Assembly (NCBI GenBank): GCA_000510425.1
Contig: AZKM01000025.1
Span: 98,409 to 162,408 of the forward strand
Direction of reading: 5' to 3'
DNA: 64,000 nt
From: Eubacterium nodatum ATCC 33099
Lineage (GTDB): Bacteria > Bacillota > Clostridia > Peptostreptococcales > Anaerovoracaceae
Shown here: piece after piece, positions 27,249 through 37,669 of the stretch
Layout of the letters: the number at the start of each line of letters is the position of its first letter
How positions within the stretch are numbered: the stretch's first letter is position 1
The notes under the pieces: generated by a model
Seen by the model: the letters and a program-made list of their open reading frames with translations, nothing else
Told to the model about the DNA's origin: nothing
The model's database searches: none
Translations under genes and position numbers: made by a program

Positions 27249-27386
27249 GTCAATGCTCCTTTCTTCTAAATCGTTGTCGCATAAATGCTGCAAACAGCTT
27301 TATTACCATATTCAAGGGTTTGCATCGCTTTAAAAGCTAAATACTTTGCATAGACCCATATGCATTTATGCCCTGCTAAGTATCTC

Positions 27387-28331
27387 TTACTCGTCACTAG
27401 GTTTTAATCCAAGCCCTAACTCTTCGAGTTTATTCTTAACCTCATCGAGAGATTTCTTACCGAGGTTTCTGACCTTCATCATGTCATCCTCGGTGCGCTC
27501 TGTCAATTCTTCTACGGTATTGATAGAAGCTCTCTTCAGGCAATTGAAAGATCTTACAGAAAGCTCAAGTTCTTCGATGGTCATTTCCAAAGCTTTCTCT
27601 TTCTGATCTTCTTCTTTTTCAATCATGATTTCCAGAGAGTCTGCTCCGTCATCAAGTTCAATAAAGAGGTTCAAATGCTCCTGCATGATTTTAGCACCAA
27701 TCGATACTCCTTCTTCAGGAGATACTGAACCGTCCGTCCAAATTTCGAGTATAAGTTTATCGTAGTCTGTAACCTGACCAACTCTGGTATTCTGAACAGT
27801 AAAATTAGCCTTTCTAACCGGTGTATAGATGGAATCAACAGGGATAACCGAAATTGGCGTAGCCTCTGTCTTGTTCTTTTCAGCCGTGACATATCCCCTG
27901 CCCTTAGCCAAATTTATTTCCATCACCAAGGTGGCATTTTCTTCCAGTGTTGCAATATGAAGATCAGGATTATAGATTTCCATTTCTGCATCACCGATTA
28001 TATCTGCCGCTGTAACTTCTTTAGGTCCAACAGCATTGATTATAACTCTCTTTGTGTCTTCACCGGTCAGTTTTACTGCCAGTTTTTTTAAATTAAGAAT
28101 AATTTCGGTTACATCTTCCTTTACACCCGGAATTGTAGAAAATTCATGTAAAATGCCGTCTATCTTTACAGAAGTCACCGCAGCCCCCGGAAGTGAGCTT
28201 AAAAGAATTCTTCTCATGCAATTTCCAAGAGTTGTTCCGTAACCTCTCTCTAAAGGTTCCACAATGAATTTTCCATAGCAACCATCTTCGCCGATTTCTT
28301 TCGTGATCATTGGTTTTTCGATTTCTATCAT
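27387..28331 (-). CDS. rpoA: RNA polymerase alpha subunit
   Basis: 314 residues from MIEIEKP at 28331, preceded by AAGGAAGG; the open frame continues ten codons further without a better start. The N-terminal domain (about 1-225: [23 protein letters not shown]) builds the alpha dimer and binds beta and beta-prime; the C-terminal domain (about 245-305) contacts UP elements and regulators and contains [14 protein letters not shown] and [12 protein letters not shown]. Located between rpsD and rplQ. Confidence 0.97.
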   Translation of the reverse strand: MIEIEKPMITKEIGEDGCYGKFIVEPLERGYGTTLGNCMRRILLSSLPGAAVTSVKIDGILHEFSTIPGVKEDVTEIILNLKKLAVKLTGEDTKRVIINAVGPKEVTAADIIGDAEMEIYNPDLHIATLEENATLVMEINLAKGRGYVTAEKNKTEATPISVIPVDSIYTPVRKANFTVQNTRVGQVTDYDKLILEIWTDGSVSPEEGVSIGAKIMQEHLNLFIELDDGADSLEIMIEKEEDQKEKALEMTIEELELSVRSFNCLKRASINTVEELTERTEDDMMKVRNLGKKSLDEVKNKLEELGLGLKPSDE

Positions 28332-28380
28332 GATAAAAACCTTCCTTTCGTATCCAAACAAATAACGAACATTTAACTAA

Positions 28381-28968
28381 TTATTTGGAGTACAATTCGA
28401 CGATCAGATGTTCTTCAATCGGTGTGTCGATTTCTGCTCTGGTAGGCAGAGCAACAACTTTACCTTCTAGCTTATCTGCATCAGCACTTAGCCATGATGG
28501 TACAACGACCTGAAGTTCCTTCAGTTCTTTAAACTTAGGAGAACTCTGACTCTTTTCCTTAACTTTGATTACATCTCCGGCTTTTACCTGAAGGCCCGGT
28601 GACTTCACCTTTTTGCCGTTCAGAGTATAGTGTCCATGTACTACAAGCTGTCTAGCTTCTCTTCTTGTGAATGCAAGCCCCAGTCTGTAAACAACATTGT
28701 CCAGTCTTGATTCAAGCATAACCAGCAAGTTTTCACCGGTCATTCCTTTCTTCTTAGCTGCTTTTTCAAATGTATTTCTGAACTGTTTTTCCTGCATTCC
28801 ATAGATGAACTTAGCTCTCTGCTTCTCACGAAGCTGCAGACCGTATTCGCTCATCTTTCTCATGTTTCTTCTGGGTTGTCTCTTGGACTCCTTAAAGATT
28901 CCCAAATGACCCGGATCAATATCAAGTGATCTGCATCTTTTTAAAATAGGATCTCTGTTTGTTGCCAT
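28381..28968 (-). CDS. rpsD: 30S ribosomal protein S4
   Basis: 195 residues, with the S4 RNA-binding domain at about 88-150 ([27 protein letters not shown]). It has only one N-terminal cysteine (Cys12), so it is the zinc-free form. S4 is an early 16S binder and, in other bacteria, an autoregulator. Its place inside the alpha operon is clostridial; in Bacillus the gene is elsewhere. Confidence 0.97.
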   Translation of the reverse strand: MATNRDPILKRCRSLDIDPGHLGIFKESKRQPRRNMRKMSEYGLQLREKQRAKFIYGMQEKQFRNTFEKAAKKKGMTGENLLVMLESRLDNVVYRLGLAFTRREARQLVVHGHYTLNGKKVKSPGLQVKAGDVIKVKEKSQSSPKFKELKELQVVVPSWLSADADKLEGKVVALPTRAEIDTPIEEHLIVELYSK

Positions 28969-28988
28969 AATCTATTTCCTCCCCTCTC

Positions 28989-29387
28989 CTAGACTCTTCT
29001 TCTCTTCGGTGGACGACATCCGTTGTGCGGAATAGGTGTAATGTCCTTAATCATTGTGATTTCAAGACCTGCAGCCTGAAGTGCACGAATTGCCGCCTCT
29101 CTGCCGGAACCCGGACCCTTAACATATACTTCTACAGTTTTCAGTCCGTGTTCAATAGCTCCTTTAGTTGCTTCTTCAGCAGCCATCTGAGCAGCGAATG
29201 GGGTGGATTTTTTGGATCCTTTGAATCCAAGTGATCCTGCGCTTGACCATGAAAGAGCATTGCCTTCCATATCTGTCAGCGTAACCAATGTATTGTTAAA
29301 GGTGGACTGAATATGTGCCTGGCCTTTTTCAATGTTCTTACGCTGGATTCTTTTTCTTCTTACAGTTTTCTTTCCTGCTTTAGCCAT
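28989..29387 (-). CDS. rpsK: 30S ribosomal protein S11
   Basis: 132 residues with the basic N-terminal tail ([13 protein letters not shown]), [16 protein letters not shown] and the C-terminal [12 protein letters not shown] signature. It sits on the 30S platform. Twelve bases after rpsM, GGAGG-type site present. Confidence 0.97.
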   Translation of the reverse strand: MAKAGKKTVRRKRIQRKNIEKGQAHIQSTFNNTLVTLTDMEGNALSWSSAGSLGFKGSKKSTPFAAQMAAEEATKGAIEHGLKTVEVYVKGPGSGREAAIRALQAAGLEITMIKDITPIPHNGCRPPKRRRV

Positions 29388-29399
29388 TTTAGCCCTCCT

Positions 29400-29768
29400 T
29401 TACTTTTTCTTTCTGCTTACAGTCCTCTTAGGACCTTTACGAGTTCTGGCATTAGTCTTGGTCTTCTGCCCTCTGACAGGAAGACCTCTTCTGTGTCTAA
29501 TCCCTCTGTAGCTTCCGATTTCCATCAAACGCTTGATGTTCATTGAAACTTCTCTTCTTAAATCACCTTCAACTAAATATTTGGCTTCGATGATTTTTCT
29601 GATTTTACCAGCTTCATCCTCTGTCAAATCCTTAACTCTTGTATCAGGATTTACACCTGCTTCTGCGAGGATTTCTTTCGCTGATGTGTTGCCAATTCCG
29701 TAGATATAGGTCAGACCGATTTCTACTCTCTTGTCTCTTGGTAAGTCGACACCGGCTATACGTGCCAT
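29400..29768 (-). CDS. rpsM: 30S ribosomal protein S13
   Basis: 122 residues from [18 protein letters not shown] at 29768, with AGAAGGAGG upstream; the frame is open further up but that part is leader. It contains [11 protein letters not shown] and the C-terminal [20 protein letters not shown] arm that touches P-site tRNA. Confidence 0.96.
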   Translation of the reverse strand: MARIAGVDLPRDKRVEIGLTYIYGIGNTSAKEILAEAGVNPDTRVKDLTEDEAGKIRKIIEAKYLVEGDLRREVSMNIKRLMEIGSYRGIRHRRGLPVRGQKTKTNARTRKGPKRTVSRKKK

Positions 29769-29845
29769 ATGTTTCCTCCTTCTCCTATCTTCCGTCACTT
29801 GTCGGGGTGATATAGACAGGCGTTCTAAAAAATAAATTAATCTTG

Positions 29846-29870
29846 GGTGGAAGTCCCGATCCTTTCCACC
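29846..29870 (-). promoter_or_regulatory. Leader hairpin upstream of rpsM
   Basis: GGTGGAA and TTCCACC (minus strand) enclose 11 bases, inside the 126-base gap between rpmJ and rpsM. No T-run follows, so termination is unlikely; an autoregulatory or processing role is possible. Confidence 0.4.
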
Positions 29871-29894
29871 TGCCAACACGTTTATAAAGTGTTA

Positions 29895-30008
29895 TTAACC
29901 TTGTCTCTGCTTATGCTTAGGGTTTTCACAGATAACCATGACCTTGCCATGTCTCTTGATTACCTTACATTTTTCACAGATTGGTTTTACTGAAGCTCTT
30001 ACTTTCAT
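29895..30008 (-). CDS. rpmJ: 50S ribosomal protein L36 (zinc-binding form)
   Basis: 37 residues beginning [20 protein letters not shown] and ending in KHKQRQG. The Cys-x2-Cys...Cys...His zinc ligands (CEKC, then CENPKH) are intact, so this is the zinc-dependent form. It stands between infA and rpsM, its usual site. AAGGAGG precedes the ATG. Confidence 0.95.
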   Translation of the reverse strand: MKVRASVKPICEKCKVIKRHGKVMVICENPKHKQRQG

Positions 30009-30064
30009 TTTAAAACCTCCTTATGCAAGGGCTTATGGGAGTTTCCCTCAGCCTTAATGCCATT

Positions 30065-30289
30065 TTAATGTCCTTTATCTCTCCAAATGATTCTTCCACG
30101 GGTTAAGTCATACGGTGAAAGTTCTACCTTTACTTTGTCTCCCGGCAGAATTCTGATATAATGCATTCGGATTTTACCTGAGATGTGCGCAAGCACTTCA
30201 AAACCATTTTCCAGCTTGACTTTGAACATGGCATTCGGCTGTGCATCTACCACTGTTCCCATCGCTTCTATGACGTCTTTTTTCGCCAT
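30065..30289 (-). CDS. infA: Translation initiation factor IF-1
   Basis: 74 residues, a single OB-fold ([48 protein letters not shown]). It fills the 30S A site during initiation. The start is 16 bases past the end of map; no KOW-domain gene separates them. Confidence 0.97.
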   Translation of the reverse strand: MAKKDVIEAMGTVVDAQPNAMFKVKLENGFEVLAHISGKIRMHYIRILPGDKVKVELSPYDLTRGRIIWRDKGH

Positions 30290-30305
30290 CTTTTATACCT
30301 CTCCT

Positions 30306-31052
30306 TTAAATTGTGAGTATATCCGGTTCACCATCTGTAATGGCCAGGGTATTCTCATAATGTGCGGCCCAGCCGCCATCTTCTGTTACAACAGTCCAGT
30401 TGTTGAGAAGTGTTTCCGTTTCATAAGAATGCTCCGCAATCATCGGCTCAATAGCAAGGGTCATGCCCTTTTGTAGTCTTGGACCTTTGCCGGCTTTGCC
30501 GTAATTGGGAACCGGAGGATCTTCATGCATTTCCGTTCCTATCCCGTGTCCGGTATAATCTCTGATTACACTGAATCCTTCCCCTTCTACAACCTCTTGA
30601 ATACTGTGTGAGATATCGAAAAGCCTATATCCTTCCCTGGCATACTTGATACCCTCAAAGAAGGACTTTTCTGCTGTGTCAATAAGTTTTCTGGCCTGCC
30701 CACTTATATTTCCTACGCCAAAGGTTCTACATGAATCCGCCATGTAACCCTGATGCTTCACAACAAGGTCCACGCTTACAATATCTCCTTCAAGTAAAAC
30801 TCTATCTTTGCTTGGAATCCCATGTACAATTTCATCATTTACAGATGTGCATACATTTGCGGGAAAGCCACAGTAACCTTTTTCGGCAGCAATCATACCA
30901 TGTTTTTTGATTACTTCTTCCACATATTTATCAATGTCTTCGGTAGTTGTGCCGGGTCTGATAACAGTGCGAAGGCCGTCAAAGATCTCAGCATTCACTT
31001 TTCCAGCCTCGCGCATCAATTCAATTTCATGTGATGATTTTATTACAATCAT
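30306..31052 (-). CDS. map: Methionine aminopeptidase, type I
   Basis: 248 residues. It removes the N-terminal methionine of new proteins with two metal ions. Ligand-bearing motifs are visible: VSVDLVVKHQGYMADSCRTF (two Asp), GHGIGTEMHEDP (His) and the C-terminal Glu residues in IEPM and TEDGG. No N-terminal zinc-finger extension. Six bases after adk. Confidence 0.96.
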   Translation of the reverse strand: MIVIKSSHEIELMREAGKVNAEIFDGLRTVIRPGTTTEDIDKYVEEVIKKHGMIAAEKGYCGFPANVCTSVNDEIVHGIPSKDRVLLEGDIVSVDLVVKHQGYMADSCRTFGVGNISGQARKLIDTAEKSFFEGIKYAREGYRLFDISHSIQEVVEGEGFSVIRDYTGHGIGTEMHEDPPVPNYGKAGKGPRLQKGMTLAIEPMIAEHSYETETLLNNWTVVTEDGGWAAHYENTLAITDGEPDILTI

Positions 31053-31058
31053 TCTCTA

Positions 31059-31706
31059 TTATTCTCCTAGAGCCGAAACGATAGCCTTAAAAGTTCCTTC
31101 AAGACCTGCTGCTCCATCGATCTTTGCAAGATTTCCTGCTTTTTCATAGTATTCTACCAGTGGCAAAGTTTCCTTCTGATATACATCAATACGATTTTTT
31201 GCAGTTTCCTCATTGTCATCAGGACGCTGAAACAGTTCTCCTCCGCAAAAGTCACAAACGCCGTCTTTCTTAGGCAGAATATGCACTATATGGAAACTTG
31301 CTCCGCAAGACCTGCAAACTCTGCGACCGGTCAAGCGTGCCATCAGTTCTTCTTCTTCAACTTCCAAATCAATAACTTTATCCAGTTTCTGACCGTGAGC
31401 TTTCAGGAATTCGTCCAGCTTTTCTGCCTGATACACAGTTCTTGGAAATCCGTCAAGTAAAAACCCATTTTTACAATCGTCTTTTAGAAGACGGTCTGTT
31501 GCAATGTCGCAAACCAAGTCATCCGGTACCAGTTCGCCACGATTAATGTATTCCTGAGCTTTTTTTCCTAATTCCGTACCCTTCTTGATATTTTCTCTAA
31601 AGATATCTCCGGTTGAAATATGTGGAATCTTATACTTATCAACTATATTAACAGCTTGGGTTCCCTTGCCTGCTCCCGGAGGTCCTAATAAAATAGTTCT
31701 AATCAT
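31059..31706 (-). CDS. adk: Adenylate kinase, zinc-containing
   Basis: 215 residues. It catalyses AMP + ATP to 2 ADP. P-loop GPPGAGKGTQ (8-17), DGFPRT, and a long LID with two Cys-x2-Cys pairs (CRSCG at about 127-131 and CDFCG at about 149-153) that bind structural zinc, typical of Gram-positive enzymes. Between secY and map. Confidence 0.97.
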   Translation of the reverse strand: MIRTILLGPPGAGKGTQAVNIVDKYKIPHISTGDIFRENIKKGTELGKKAQEYINRGELVPDDLVCDIATDRLLKDDCKNGFLLDGFPRTVYQAEKLDEFLKAHGQKLDKVIDLEVEEEELMARLTGRRVCRSCGASFHIVHILPKKDGVCDFCGGELFQRPDDNEETAKNRIDVYQKETLPLVEYYEKAGNLAKIDGAAGLEGTFKAIVSALGE

Positions 31707-31740
31707 CTCTATTTCTCCTTACTATTTCACTAGTTATATT

Positions 31741-33024
31741 TTATTTCAAGAATCCTTGGTAGTTTCTCATTACCATTTGATTTTCAATTTGCCTCATGGT
31801 ATCAAGTGCCACACCTACAGCAATCAACAGTGAAGTTCCTCCAAACCTGATATCAAGGCTTGAATACTGAGAAATGATTGTAGGCAGTGTAGCTATAACT
31901 GCCAGGAATAATGCACCAACAATAGATAGTCTTGACATTACTTTGCTTAGATACTCTACCGTTGCCTTCCCGGGTCTGATTCCCGGAATAAATCCACCGT
32001 TTGCTTTCATGTTCTGAGCAACTTCCATCGGATTAAATGTAACCGCTGTATAGAAGTAGTTAAAGAAAATGATAAGCAGGATGTTTAATACTGCGTATAC
32101 CCAAACCCCGGGACTCCCTCCTGGTGAAAGATATTTCTGGCAGAATGAGTAGAAAGCCGTTCCCGGAAAGAAGTACATAATTGTAATAGGGAATTGCAGT
32201 ATTGAAAGTGCAAAGATTATCGGAATAACTCCCGCCTGGTTAACCTTAAGCGGAATATGCGTTGACTGTCCGCCATACATTTTTCTTCCGACAACTCGCT
32301 TTGCATACTGAACCGGAATTCTTCTCGTGCCCTGCTGAATCTCAATTACTCCTACAATTACTAATATTCCAAGTGCAATAAAGATTAATAGTGTGACGAT
32401 TGTTAATCCACCGTCATTGTATTTATTCCAAAGTCCGACAACCCCACTTGGAATTCTTGAAACTATACCACCGAAAATAATAAGTGAAATACCATTTCCG
32501 ATTCCATGTTCATTAATCTGCTCACCTAACCACATTAGGAAAGTCGTACCTGCGGTTAAAATCAAAGTGATTACGATAAACATGAACCAACTCTGAGTAA
32601 CGACAGCTTTTCTGAATAGACCTACCGTCATACCAAGCCCCTGCACCAAAGCAAGAACCACTGTTAGATAGCGAGTAATCTGAGCCATTTTTTTACGGCC
32701 TTCCATTCCCTCTTTAGCAAGACGCTCAAAGTATGGGAAAGCAATCGTCAATAACTGAATAATAATCGATGCAGTAATATACGGTGTAATGCTCAAGGCA
32801 AAAACGGTGAAGTTACTGAATGATCCACCTGAGAACAAGTTGAAAAGTTCAAAAAGTCCCATATTTTCACCTGTAAACATCTGAGCCAAAGTAGTTCTTT
32901 TTATTCCCGGAACCGGTATATTGGAACCAATTCTGAAAACCACCAGCATCAGTAATGTGAAGATCATCTTACCCCTGATTTCTTTAACCTTTAGGGCTTT
33001 AGAAATGGTTTTGAACATTTCCAT
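31741..33024 (-). CDS. secY: Protein translocase channel subunit SecY
   Basis: 427 residues with ten predicted membrane helices, including GIKRTTLAQMF plug region, GGSFSNFTVFALSITPYITASII and the C-terminal cytoplasmic RPGKATVEYL loop. It forms the export channel with SecE and SecG. Its start overlaps the rplO stop (TAATG), so the two are coupled. Confidence 0.97.
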   Translation of the reverse strand: MEMFKTISKALKVKEIRGKMIFTLLMLVVFRIGSNIPVPGIKRTTLAQMFTGENMGLFELFNLFSGGSFSNFTVFALSITPYITASIIIQLLTIAFPYFERLAKEGMEGRKKMAQITRYLTVVLALVQGLGMTVGLFRKAVVTQSWFMFIVITLILTAGTTFLMWLGEQINEHGIGNGISLIIFGGIVSRIPSGVVGLWNKYNDGGLTIVTLLIFIALGILVIVGVIEIQQGTRRIPVQYAKRVVGRKMYGGQSTHIPLKVNQAGVIPIIFALSILQFPITIMYFFPGTAFYSFCQKYLSPGGSPGVWVYAVLNILLIIFFNYFYTAVTFNPMEVAQNMKANGGFIPGIRPGKATVEYLSKVMSRLSIVGALFLAVIATLPTIISQYSSLDIRFGGTSLLIAVGVALDTMRQIENQMVMRNYQGFLK

Positions 33025-33464
33025 TAGATCACCTCTGCCTTTCCTCCCGCAGCTTCAATCTTCTCTACAGCAGTTTTGCTGAATTTGTGAGCCTTAACTG
33101 TCAGGCTCTTTTTAAGTTCGCCGTCACCTAAAATTTTAACGCCGTCCTTAACCTGCTTTAGCACACCAAGTTCCACAAGCATCGCCGGCGTAACTTCTGT
33201 ACCTTCTTCAAAACGATTTAAATCCTCTACATTAAGTGTGGTATATGTAGTTCCGAAAATATTTGTAAATCCTCTTTTAGGAATTCGCCTATAGAGTGGC
33301 ATCTGTCCACCTTCGAAACCAAGTCTTACGCCTCCACCGCTTCTGGATTTCTGACCGTTCATACCGCGACCTCCGGTCTTTCCCTGTCCGGTAGCTGTAC
33401 CACGACCTCTTCTTTTGCGATTTCTGCTAGTTCCAGCAGGCGCATTTAATTCATGCAATTTCAT
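33024..33464 (-). CDS. rplO: 50S ribosomal protein L15
   Basis: 146 residues with the long basic N-terminal tail ([28 protein letters not shown] region) and the [14 protein letters not shown] globular part. Late assembly protein binding 23S. The stop overlaps the secY start by one base. Confidence 0.97.
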   Translation of the reverse strand: MKLHELNAPAGTSRNRKRRGRGTATGQGKTGGRGMNGQKSRSGGGVRLGFEGGQMPLYRRIPKRGFTNIFGTTYTTLNVEDLNRFEEGTEVTPAMLVELGVLKQVKDGVKILGDGELKKSLTVKAHKFSKTAVEKIEAAGGKAEVI

Positions 33465-33482
33465 AATTCTGCACCTCCTATC

Positions 33483-33665
33483 TTATAGTTCTTCAACTGT
33501 TACAAGATGCTCAACTTTTTTGACAGCACCGCGTGTAGCAGGTGTATCAGCAAGTTCAACTGAATGGTGCATCTTCTTTAATCCTAACGCTTCGACTACT
33601 TTTCTCTGCTTCGGGGAAGCGCCAATCGTACTTTTTGTTAAAGTAATTTTAACTGTTTTAGCCAT
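33483..33665 (-). CDS. rpmD: 50S ribosomal protein L30
   Basis: 60 residues, the bacterial short form: [26 protein letters not shown], then [22 protein letters not shown]. Between rpsE and rplO. Confidence 0.96.
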   Translation of the reverse strand: MAKTVKITLTKSTIGASPKQRKVVEALGLKKMHHSVELADTPATRGAVKKVEHLVTVEEL

Positions 33666-33678
33666 AATTACGCCCCTC

Positions 33679-34182
33679 CTATCCTAAGATTTCTTCAGGT
33701 TTCTTACCTCTCAGTTTAGCAACCTGTTCTACAGTCATAAGTCCCCTCAGTCCTTCTAAAGTTGCATAAGCGATGTTGCCTATGTTCTTTGAACCAACGG
33801 ATTTAGCCTTAACATCTTTCAGTCCCGCAGCCTCTAATACTGTACGAGCAGAAGAACCTGCGATAACTCCGGTACCCTGTGCAGCCGGCATCAGGATAAC
33901 TTTTCCTGCGCCGAAAATTCCAAGGTTTCTATGTGGTATAGTGGTTCCGACCATAGGAACATATATCAAATTTTTCTTTGCATCTTCCGTAGCTTTTCTA
34001 ACTGCTTCAGGAATTTCCTGAGCTTTGCCCAGACCTACGCCGACATGTCCGTTCTTGTCTCCAACAACTACTGTTACGGAGAATCTCATATTTCTTCCGC
34101 CTTTAACAGTTTTCGCAACACGCCTTATATTTACGATGGTCTCGTTTAAATCCAGCTTGGAAGCATCAATAATTTTACGCAT
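33679..34182 (-). CDS. rpsE: 30S ribosomal protein S5
   Basis: 167 residues: S5 double-stranded RNA-binding domain ([21 protein letters not shown]) and C-terminal beta-alpha domain with [24 protein letters not shown]. It acts in decoding fidelity. Starts 14 bases after rplR. Confidence 0.97.
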   Translation of the reverse strand: MRKIIDASKLDLNETIVNIRRVAKTVKGGRNMRFSVTVVVGDKNGHVGVGLGKAQEIPEAVRKATEDAKKNLIYVPMVGTTIPHRNLGIFGAGKVILMPAAQGTGVIAGSSARTVLEAAGLKDVKAKSVGSKNIGNIAYATLEGLRGLMTVEQVAKLRGKKPEEILG

Positions 34183-34196
34183 TATTTTTCCTCCTG

Positions 34197-34562
34197 TTAG
34201 AATTTCAATCCGCCCTCACGAGCACCTTCAGCCAGTTCCTTAACTCTTCCGTGGTAAAGGAAACCGCCTCTGTCAAAAGCAACCTCTTCGATTCCCTTTG
34301 CCAATGCTCTCTTTGCAATAGCTTCACCAACCTTCTTGGCAGCATCCTTGTTTCCACCGTTTTCGATTTCAGCCTTTAGCTCTTTATCAAGTGAGGATGC
34401 AGATACCAAAGTCTTATTATTTTCATCATCAACAATCTGACAAGAAATATTCTTGCTTGATCTGAAAACACAAAGTCTTGGTTTTTCAGGAGTTCCAATT
34501 AGATTTTTTCTAACTCTGGCGTGTCTTTTCAGACGCTTATCATTTCTACTTTCTTTTGCCAT
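34197..34562 (-). CDS. rplR: 50S ribosomal protein L18
   Basis: 121 residues with the basic N-terminus and [17 protein letters not shown], ending in [24 protein letters not shown]. It binds 5S rRNA together with L5. Position between rplF and rpsE is standard. Confidence 0.97.
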   Translation of the reverse strand: MAKESRNDKRLKRHARVRKNLIGTPEKPRLCVFRSSKNISCQIVDDENNKTLVSASSLDKELKAEIENGGNKDAAKKVGEAIAKRALAKGIEEVAFDRGGFLYHGRVKELAEGAREGGLKF

Positions 34563-34578
34563 TTTGCATCACTCCTTT

Positions 34579-35124
34579 CTATGCCTTAGCACCGGTCTTG
34601 CCTTCTTTTCTACGTACATACTCACCTTCATAACGGATTCCCTTACCCTTATACGGTTCAGGTTTTCTCCATTTTCTGATGTTTGCAGCGTAGTTTCCAA
34701 CTAAGGCTTTGTCGATTCCACTTACAACAACCGTATTTGCATCAGGTGCTTCTGTAGTGATGCCTTCCGGATCTTCCATCTCAACCGGATGCGAAAATCC
34801 AAGGTTCATTACTAATTTTTTGCCCTTCTTTTCTGCTCTGTAACCTACTCCGATAAGCTGCAGTTTCTTGGAATATCCTTCAGTGACACCTACAATCATA
34901 TTGTATACCAGTGTTCTTGAAAGACCATGCTGAGCTCTGTCATTCCTGCTATCTGTAGGTCTTGTGAAAACAATTTCGTTCTCTTTAACTTCCATTTTGA
35001 TTCGTGGATCAATCTGTTGCTCCAACTGTCCCTTTGGGCCTTTGACGGTTACCAGGTTGTTTTCATCAACCTTAACCTCAACGCCGGCAGGAAGTGCAAC
35101 AGGTTTTTTACCTATTCTTGACAT
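34579..35124 (-). CDS. rplF: 50S ribosomal protein L6
   Basis: 181 residues from [12 protein letters not shown] at 35124, with GGAGGTAAG just before it; the track's longer open frame has no such site. Two L6 repeats, ending in the conserved [22 protein letters not shown]. Near the factor-binding site. Confidence 0.96.
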   Translation of the reverse strand: MSRIGKKPVALPAGVEVKVDENNLVTVKGPKGQLEQQIDPRIKMEVKENEIVFTRPTDSRNDRAQHGLSRTLVYNMIVGVTEGYSKKLQLIGVGYRAEKKGKKLVMNLGFSHPVEMEDPEGITTEAPDANTVVVSGIDKALVGNYAANIRKWRKPEPYKGKGIRYEGEYVRRKEGKTGAKA

Positions 35125-35135
35125 ATTCTTACCTC

Positions 35136-35534
35136 CTACCAAACATAGCAAATAACTTCGCCGCCAACTCCAAGTTCTCTTGCCTTCTTATCGCTGATAA
35201 TTCCGTTTGATGTGGATATAATAGCGATTCCCAATCCGCCGAGAACTCTTGGAATCTCATTGGCCTTAGCATAAACTTTCAGGCCCGGCTTTGAAATCTT
35301 TTTGATTCCGCTAATAACTTTTTCTTTGTTTGCACCATACTTAAGAGTAACCTTGATGCTTCCCTGTACTGTTGTATCATCCACTTCATAGCCTGCAATG
35401 TAACCTTCATCTAAAAGGATCTGTGCAATTGCTTTTTTCATATTTGAAGCAGGGATTTCAACAGATTCATGTTTAACAGAATTAGCATTTCTAATTCTGG
35501 TCAGCATATCCGCAATTGGATCTGTCATTGTCAT
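35136..35534 (-). CDS. rpsH: 30S ribosomal protein S8
   Basis: 132 residues ([18 protein letters not shown], ending in GGEVICYVW). It binds the central domain of 16S rRNA and in E. coli represses the spc operon. Here an unusually long structured spacer of about 180 bases precedes it. AAGGAAG lies eight bases before the ATG. Confidence 0.97.
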   Translation of the reverse strand: MTMTDPIADMLTRIRNANSVKHESVEIPASNMKKAIAQILLDEGYIAGYEVDDTTVQGSIKVTLKYGANKEKVISGIKKISKPGLKVYAKANEIPRVLGGLGIAIISTSNGIISDKKARELGVGGEVICYVW

Positions 35535-35716
35535 AATATATACTTCCTTTCTTGTGTGGTTCGAAGCCCTAACCCAATTCTACACAGTAGAATTGTTGGT
35601 AGGTCTCGTGCGAGGATTGTCTGCGAAAACAATGTTTTATCTTGTTGAGCAGTTTACAATCTACCGCCTAAGCCCATGTGTTATCTTTGACCTCGCCTTC
35701 ACAAAATATTATACCT
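35535..35716 (-). promoter_or_regulatory. Structured spacer between rpsN and rpsH
   Basis: Minus strand holds a perfect 9-bp hairpin CAATTCTAC-TGT-GTAGAATTG (35575-35595) and a larger fold in which GGTAG pairs with CTACC (35598-35665). Inside it ACAAT can pair with either of two ATTGT copies, which would allow switching. No T-runs and no clear promoter. Candidate target for S8 autoregulation. Confidence 0.45.
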
Positions 35717-35902
35717 TTACCAGCTTGCTTTCTTTACGCCCGGAATTTCACCTTTGTAAGCAAGTTCTCTAAAGCAGATACGGCAGATTCCATACTTTTT
35801 AAGTACGGAATGGGGTCTTCCGCAAATGCTGCATCTTGTGTATCCGCGAGTAGAGTATTTAGGTTTTCTCTGCTGCTTTACTTTAAGAGCTTTCTTAGCC
35901 AT
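35717..35902 (-). CDS. rpsN: 30S ribosomal protein S14, zinc-binding form
   Basis: 61 residues. Two Cys-x2-Cys pairs (CSIC at about 24-27 and CRIC at about 39-42) bind zinc, and [18 protein letters not shown] is typical of the short form. It helps form the head of the 30S subunit. Confidence 0.96.
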   Translation of the reverse strand: MAKKALKVKQQRKPKYSTRGYTRCSICGRPHSVLKKYGICRICFRELAYKGEIPGVKKASW

Positions 35903-35918
35903 TATTTCCTCCTACTTT

Positions 35919-36461
35919 CTACTTCTCAAACGGCATACCCAAAAGCTCAAGCAAAGCCTGTGCTTCTTCGTCTGTTTTCGCCGTTGTTGTGAATACAATG
36001 TTCATTCCTTTAACTGTATCTACATCATCATAGTTGATTTCAGGGAAAATAAGCTGCTCTTTAAGACCCATGGAATAGTTACCTCTTCCGTCAAATGAGT
36101 TTTTGCTTACACCCTTGAAGTCTCTTACGCGTGGAAGAGAAATGTTAAAGAGCTTGTCAATAAATTCGTACATGTTTTCGCCGCGAAGAGTTACCTTTGC
36201 GCCTACAGGCATTCCTTGTCTAACCTTAAAGTTAGCGATAGACTTTTTAGCTTTTGTGACAACCGGTCTCTGCCCTGCAATCAATCCTATTTCTGCAACT
36301 GCAGATTCCAAGACTTTTGCATTATCTTTTGCTTCGCCCAGTCCCATGTTGATGGTAACCTTTGTCAGTTTTGGCACTTCCATAACATTTTCATATTTGA
36401 ATCTGTCCATCATTGACTTGAAAACTTCGTTATTATATGTTTCTTTTAGTCTTGCTGTCAA
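35919..36461 (-). CDS. rplE: 50S ribosomal protein L5
   Basis: 180 residues. Typical segments are [39 protein letters not shown] and the C-terminal [20 protein letters not shown]. It anchors 5S rRNA and touches P-site tRNA. Seventeen bases after rplX. Confidence 0.97.
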   Translation of the reverse strand: MTARLKETYNNEVFKSMMDRFKYENVMEVPKLTKVTINMGLGEAKDNAKVLESAVAEIGLIAGQRPVVTKAKKSIANFKVRQGMPVGAKVTLRGENMYEFIDKLFNISLPRVRDFKGVSKNSFDGRGNYSMGLKEQLIFPEINYDDVDTVKGMNIVFTTTAKTDEEAQALLELLGMPFEK

Positions 36462-36478
36462 AACCTTCTCCTCCTTTC

Positions 36479-36784
36479 TTAGTCGATTACTGCCCTTGTT
36501 TTGCGGTTTACTCTAACTTTTCTACCGTCTTTGAAATCATATCCGATCTTTACTGCTTCTTTAGCCTTTGTATCATAGTACATAACATTAGAAACATTTA
36601 TAGGACCTTCAATGTGCTTGATTTCAGCTCTTGCAGTCTGAGTCTGTTTCTGGTGCTTGGTCTGAATGTTGACACCTTCAACAATTACTCTGTTTTCTTT
36701 AGGCATTGCCTTTAACACTTTTCCGGTCTTGCCTTTGTCTTTTCCGGTAATAACGATTACCATATCATCTTTTTTAATACGCAT
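36479..36784 (-). CDS. rplX: 50S ribosomal protein L24
   Basis: 101 residues with an N-terminal KOW motif ([19 protein letters not shown]). It is an early assembly initiator near the 5-prime end of 23S rRNA. GGAGT-type ribosome site present. Confidence 0.97.
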   Translation of the reverse strand: MRIKKDDMVIVITGKDKGKTGKVLKAMPKENRVIVEGVNIQTKHQKQTQTARAEIKHIEGPINVSNVMYYDTKAKEAVKIGYDFKDGRKVRVNRKTRAVID

Positions 36785-36797
36785 TCGTTACTCCTTC

Positions 36798-37172
36798 CTA
36801 CAGTACTTCCGGTGCCAGTGACACAATCTTCATAAAACCTTTTTCTCTTAATTCTCTGGCTACAGGTCCAAAAATTCGTGTTCCTACCGGAGTCTTATCA
36901 TTCTTATCTTTGATAATTACAGCTGCATTCTGGTCAAACTTAACATAGCTTCCGTCCGCTCTTCTTGCACCGGACTTGCTTCTTACTACTACAGCCTTAA
37001 CAACGTCACCTTTTTTGGCAACGCCACCTGGGGTCGCATCTTTAACTGCACAAACGATTACATCTCCAATGTTCGCATACTGACGGCTTGTCCCACCCAG
37101 AATACGAATACAAAGAAGTTCTTTTGCGCCTGAGTTATCGGCAACCTTTAATCTTGTTTCTGTCTGAATCAT
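36798..37172 (-). CDS. rplN: 50S ribosomal protein L14
   Basis: 124 residues: [24 protein letters not shown], then [20 protein letters not shown] and [16 protein letters not shown]. It forms an intersubunit bridge with 16S helix 44. Confidence 0.97.
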   Translation of the reverse strand: MIQTETRLKVADNSGAKELLCIRILGGTSRQYANIGDVIVCAVKDATPGGVAKKGDVVKAVVVRSKSGARRADGSYVKFDQNAAVIIKDKNDKTPVGTRIFGPVARELREKGFMKIVSLAPEVL

Positions 37173-37186
37173 GATTCGGCGCCTCC

Positions 37187-37447
37187 TTATTTCGCTTTCT
37201 CAACGATACCGACAAGTCTCCATCTCTTATCCCTTGATAGAGGTCTTGTCTCCATTATTCTAACTTTATCACCGATATTACATTCGTTATTCTCATCATG
37301 AGCTTTTACTTTCTTGGTTCTCTTTACAGCTTTTCCATAAAGAGAATGTCTTACGAAATCTTCGATTGCAACGGTAACAGTCTTATCCATTTTGTCGCTT
37401 ACAACAACGCCGACTTTGGTTTTTCTTCTGTTTCTTTCGTCTGCCAT
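37187..37447 (-). CDS. rpsQ: 30S ribosomal protein S17
   Basis: 86 residues, an OB-fold with [20 protein letters not shown] and the C-terminal [20 protein letters not shown] signature. Eighteen bases after rpmC, with GGAGG upstream. Confidence 0.97.
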   Translation of the reverse strand: MADERNRRKTKVGVVVSDKMDKTVTVAIEDFVRHSLYGKAVKRTKKVKAHDENNECNIGDKVRIMETRPLSRDKRWRLVGIVEKAK

Positions 37448-37465
37448 TTCACATCCTCCTTTCGA

Positions 37466-37669
37466 TTATGCCTGAACCTTATCAAGTTCTTTTTCTCTGA
37501 TGATTGTCTTAACTCTGGCAATGTCTCTCTTCACTTCTCTCATCTTTATAGGGTTTTCCAACTGTCCTGTAACATGCTGGAATCTGAGATTGAACAGTTC
37601 CTGTTTCATCTTGTCAAGTTCAGCGTTGAGTTCAACATCTGTTAGCTGTCTCATTTTATTCAGATCCAT
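37466..37669 (-). CDS. rpmC: 50S ribosomal protein L29
   Basis: 67 residues forming two helices (LTDVELNAELDKMKQELFNL, then IKMREVKRDIARVKTIIREK). It docks trigger factor and SRP at the exit tunnel. Its ATG overlaps the rplP stop (TAATG). Confidence 0.96.
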   Translation of the reverse strand: MDLNKMRQLTDVELNAELDKMKQELFNLRFQHVTGQLENPIKMREVKRDIARVKTIIREKELDKVQA

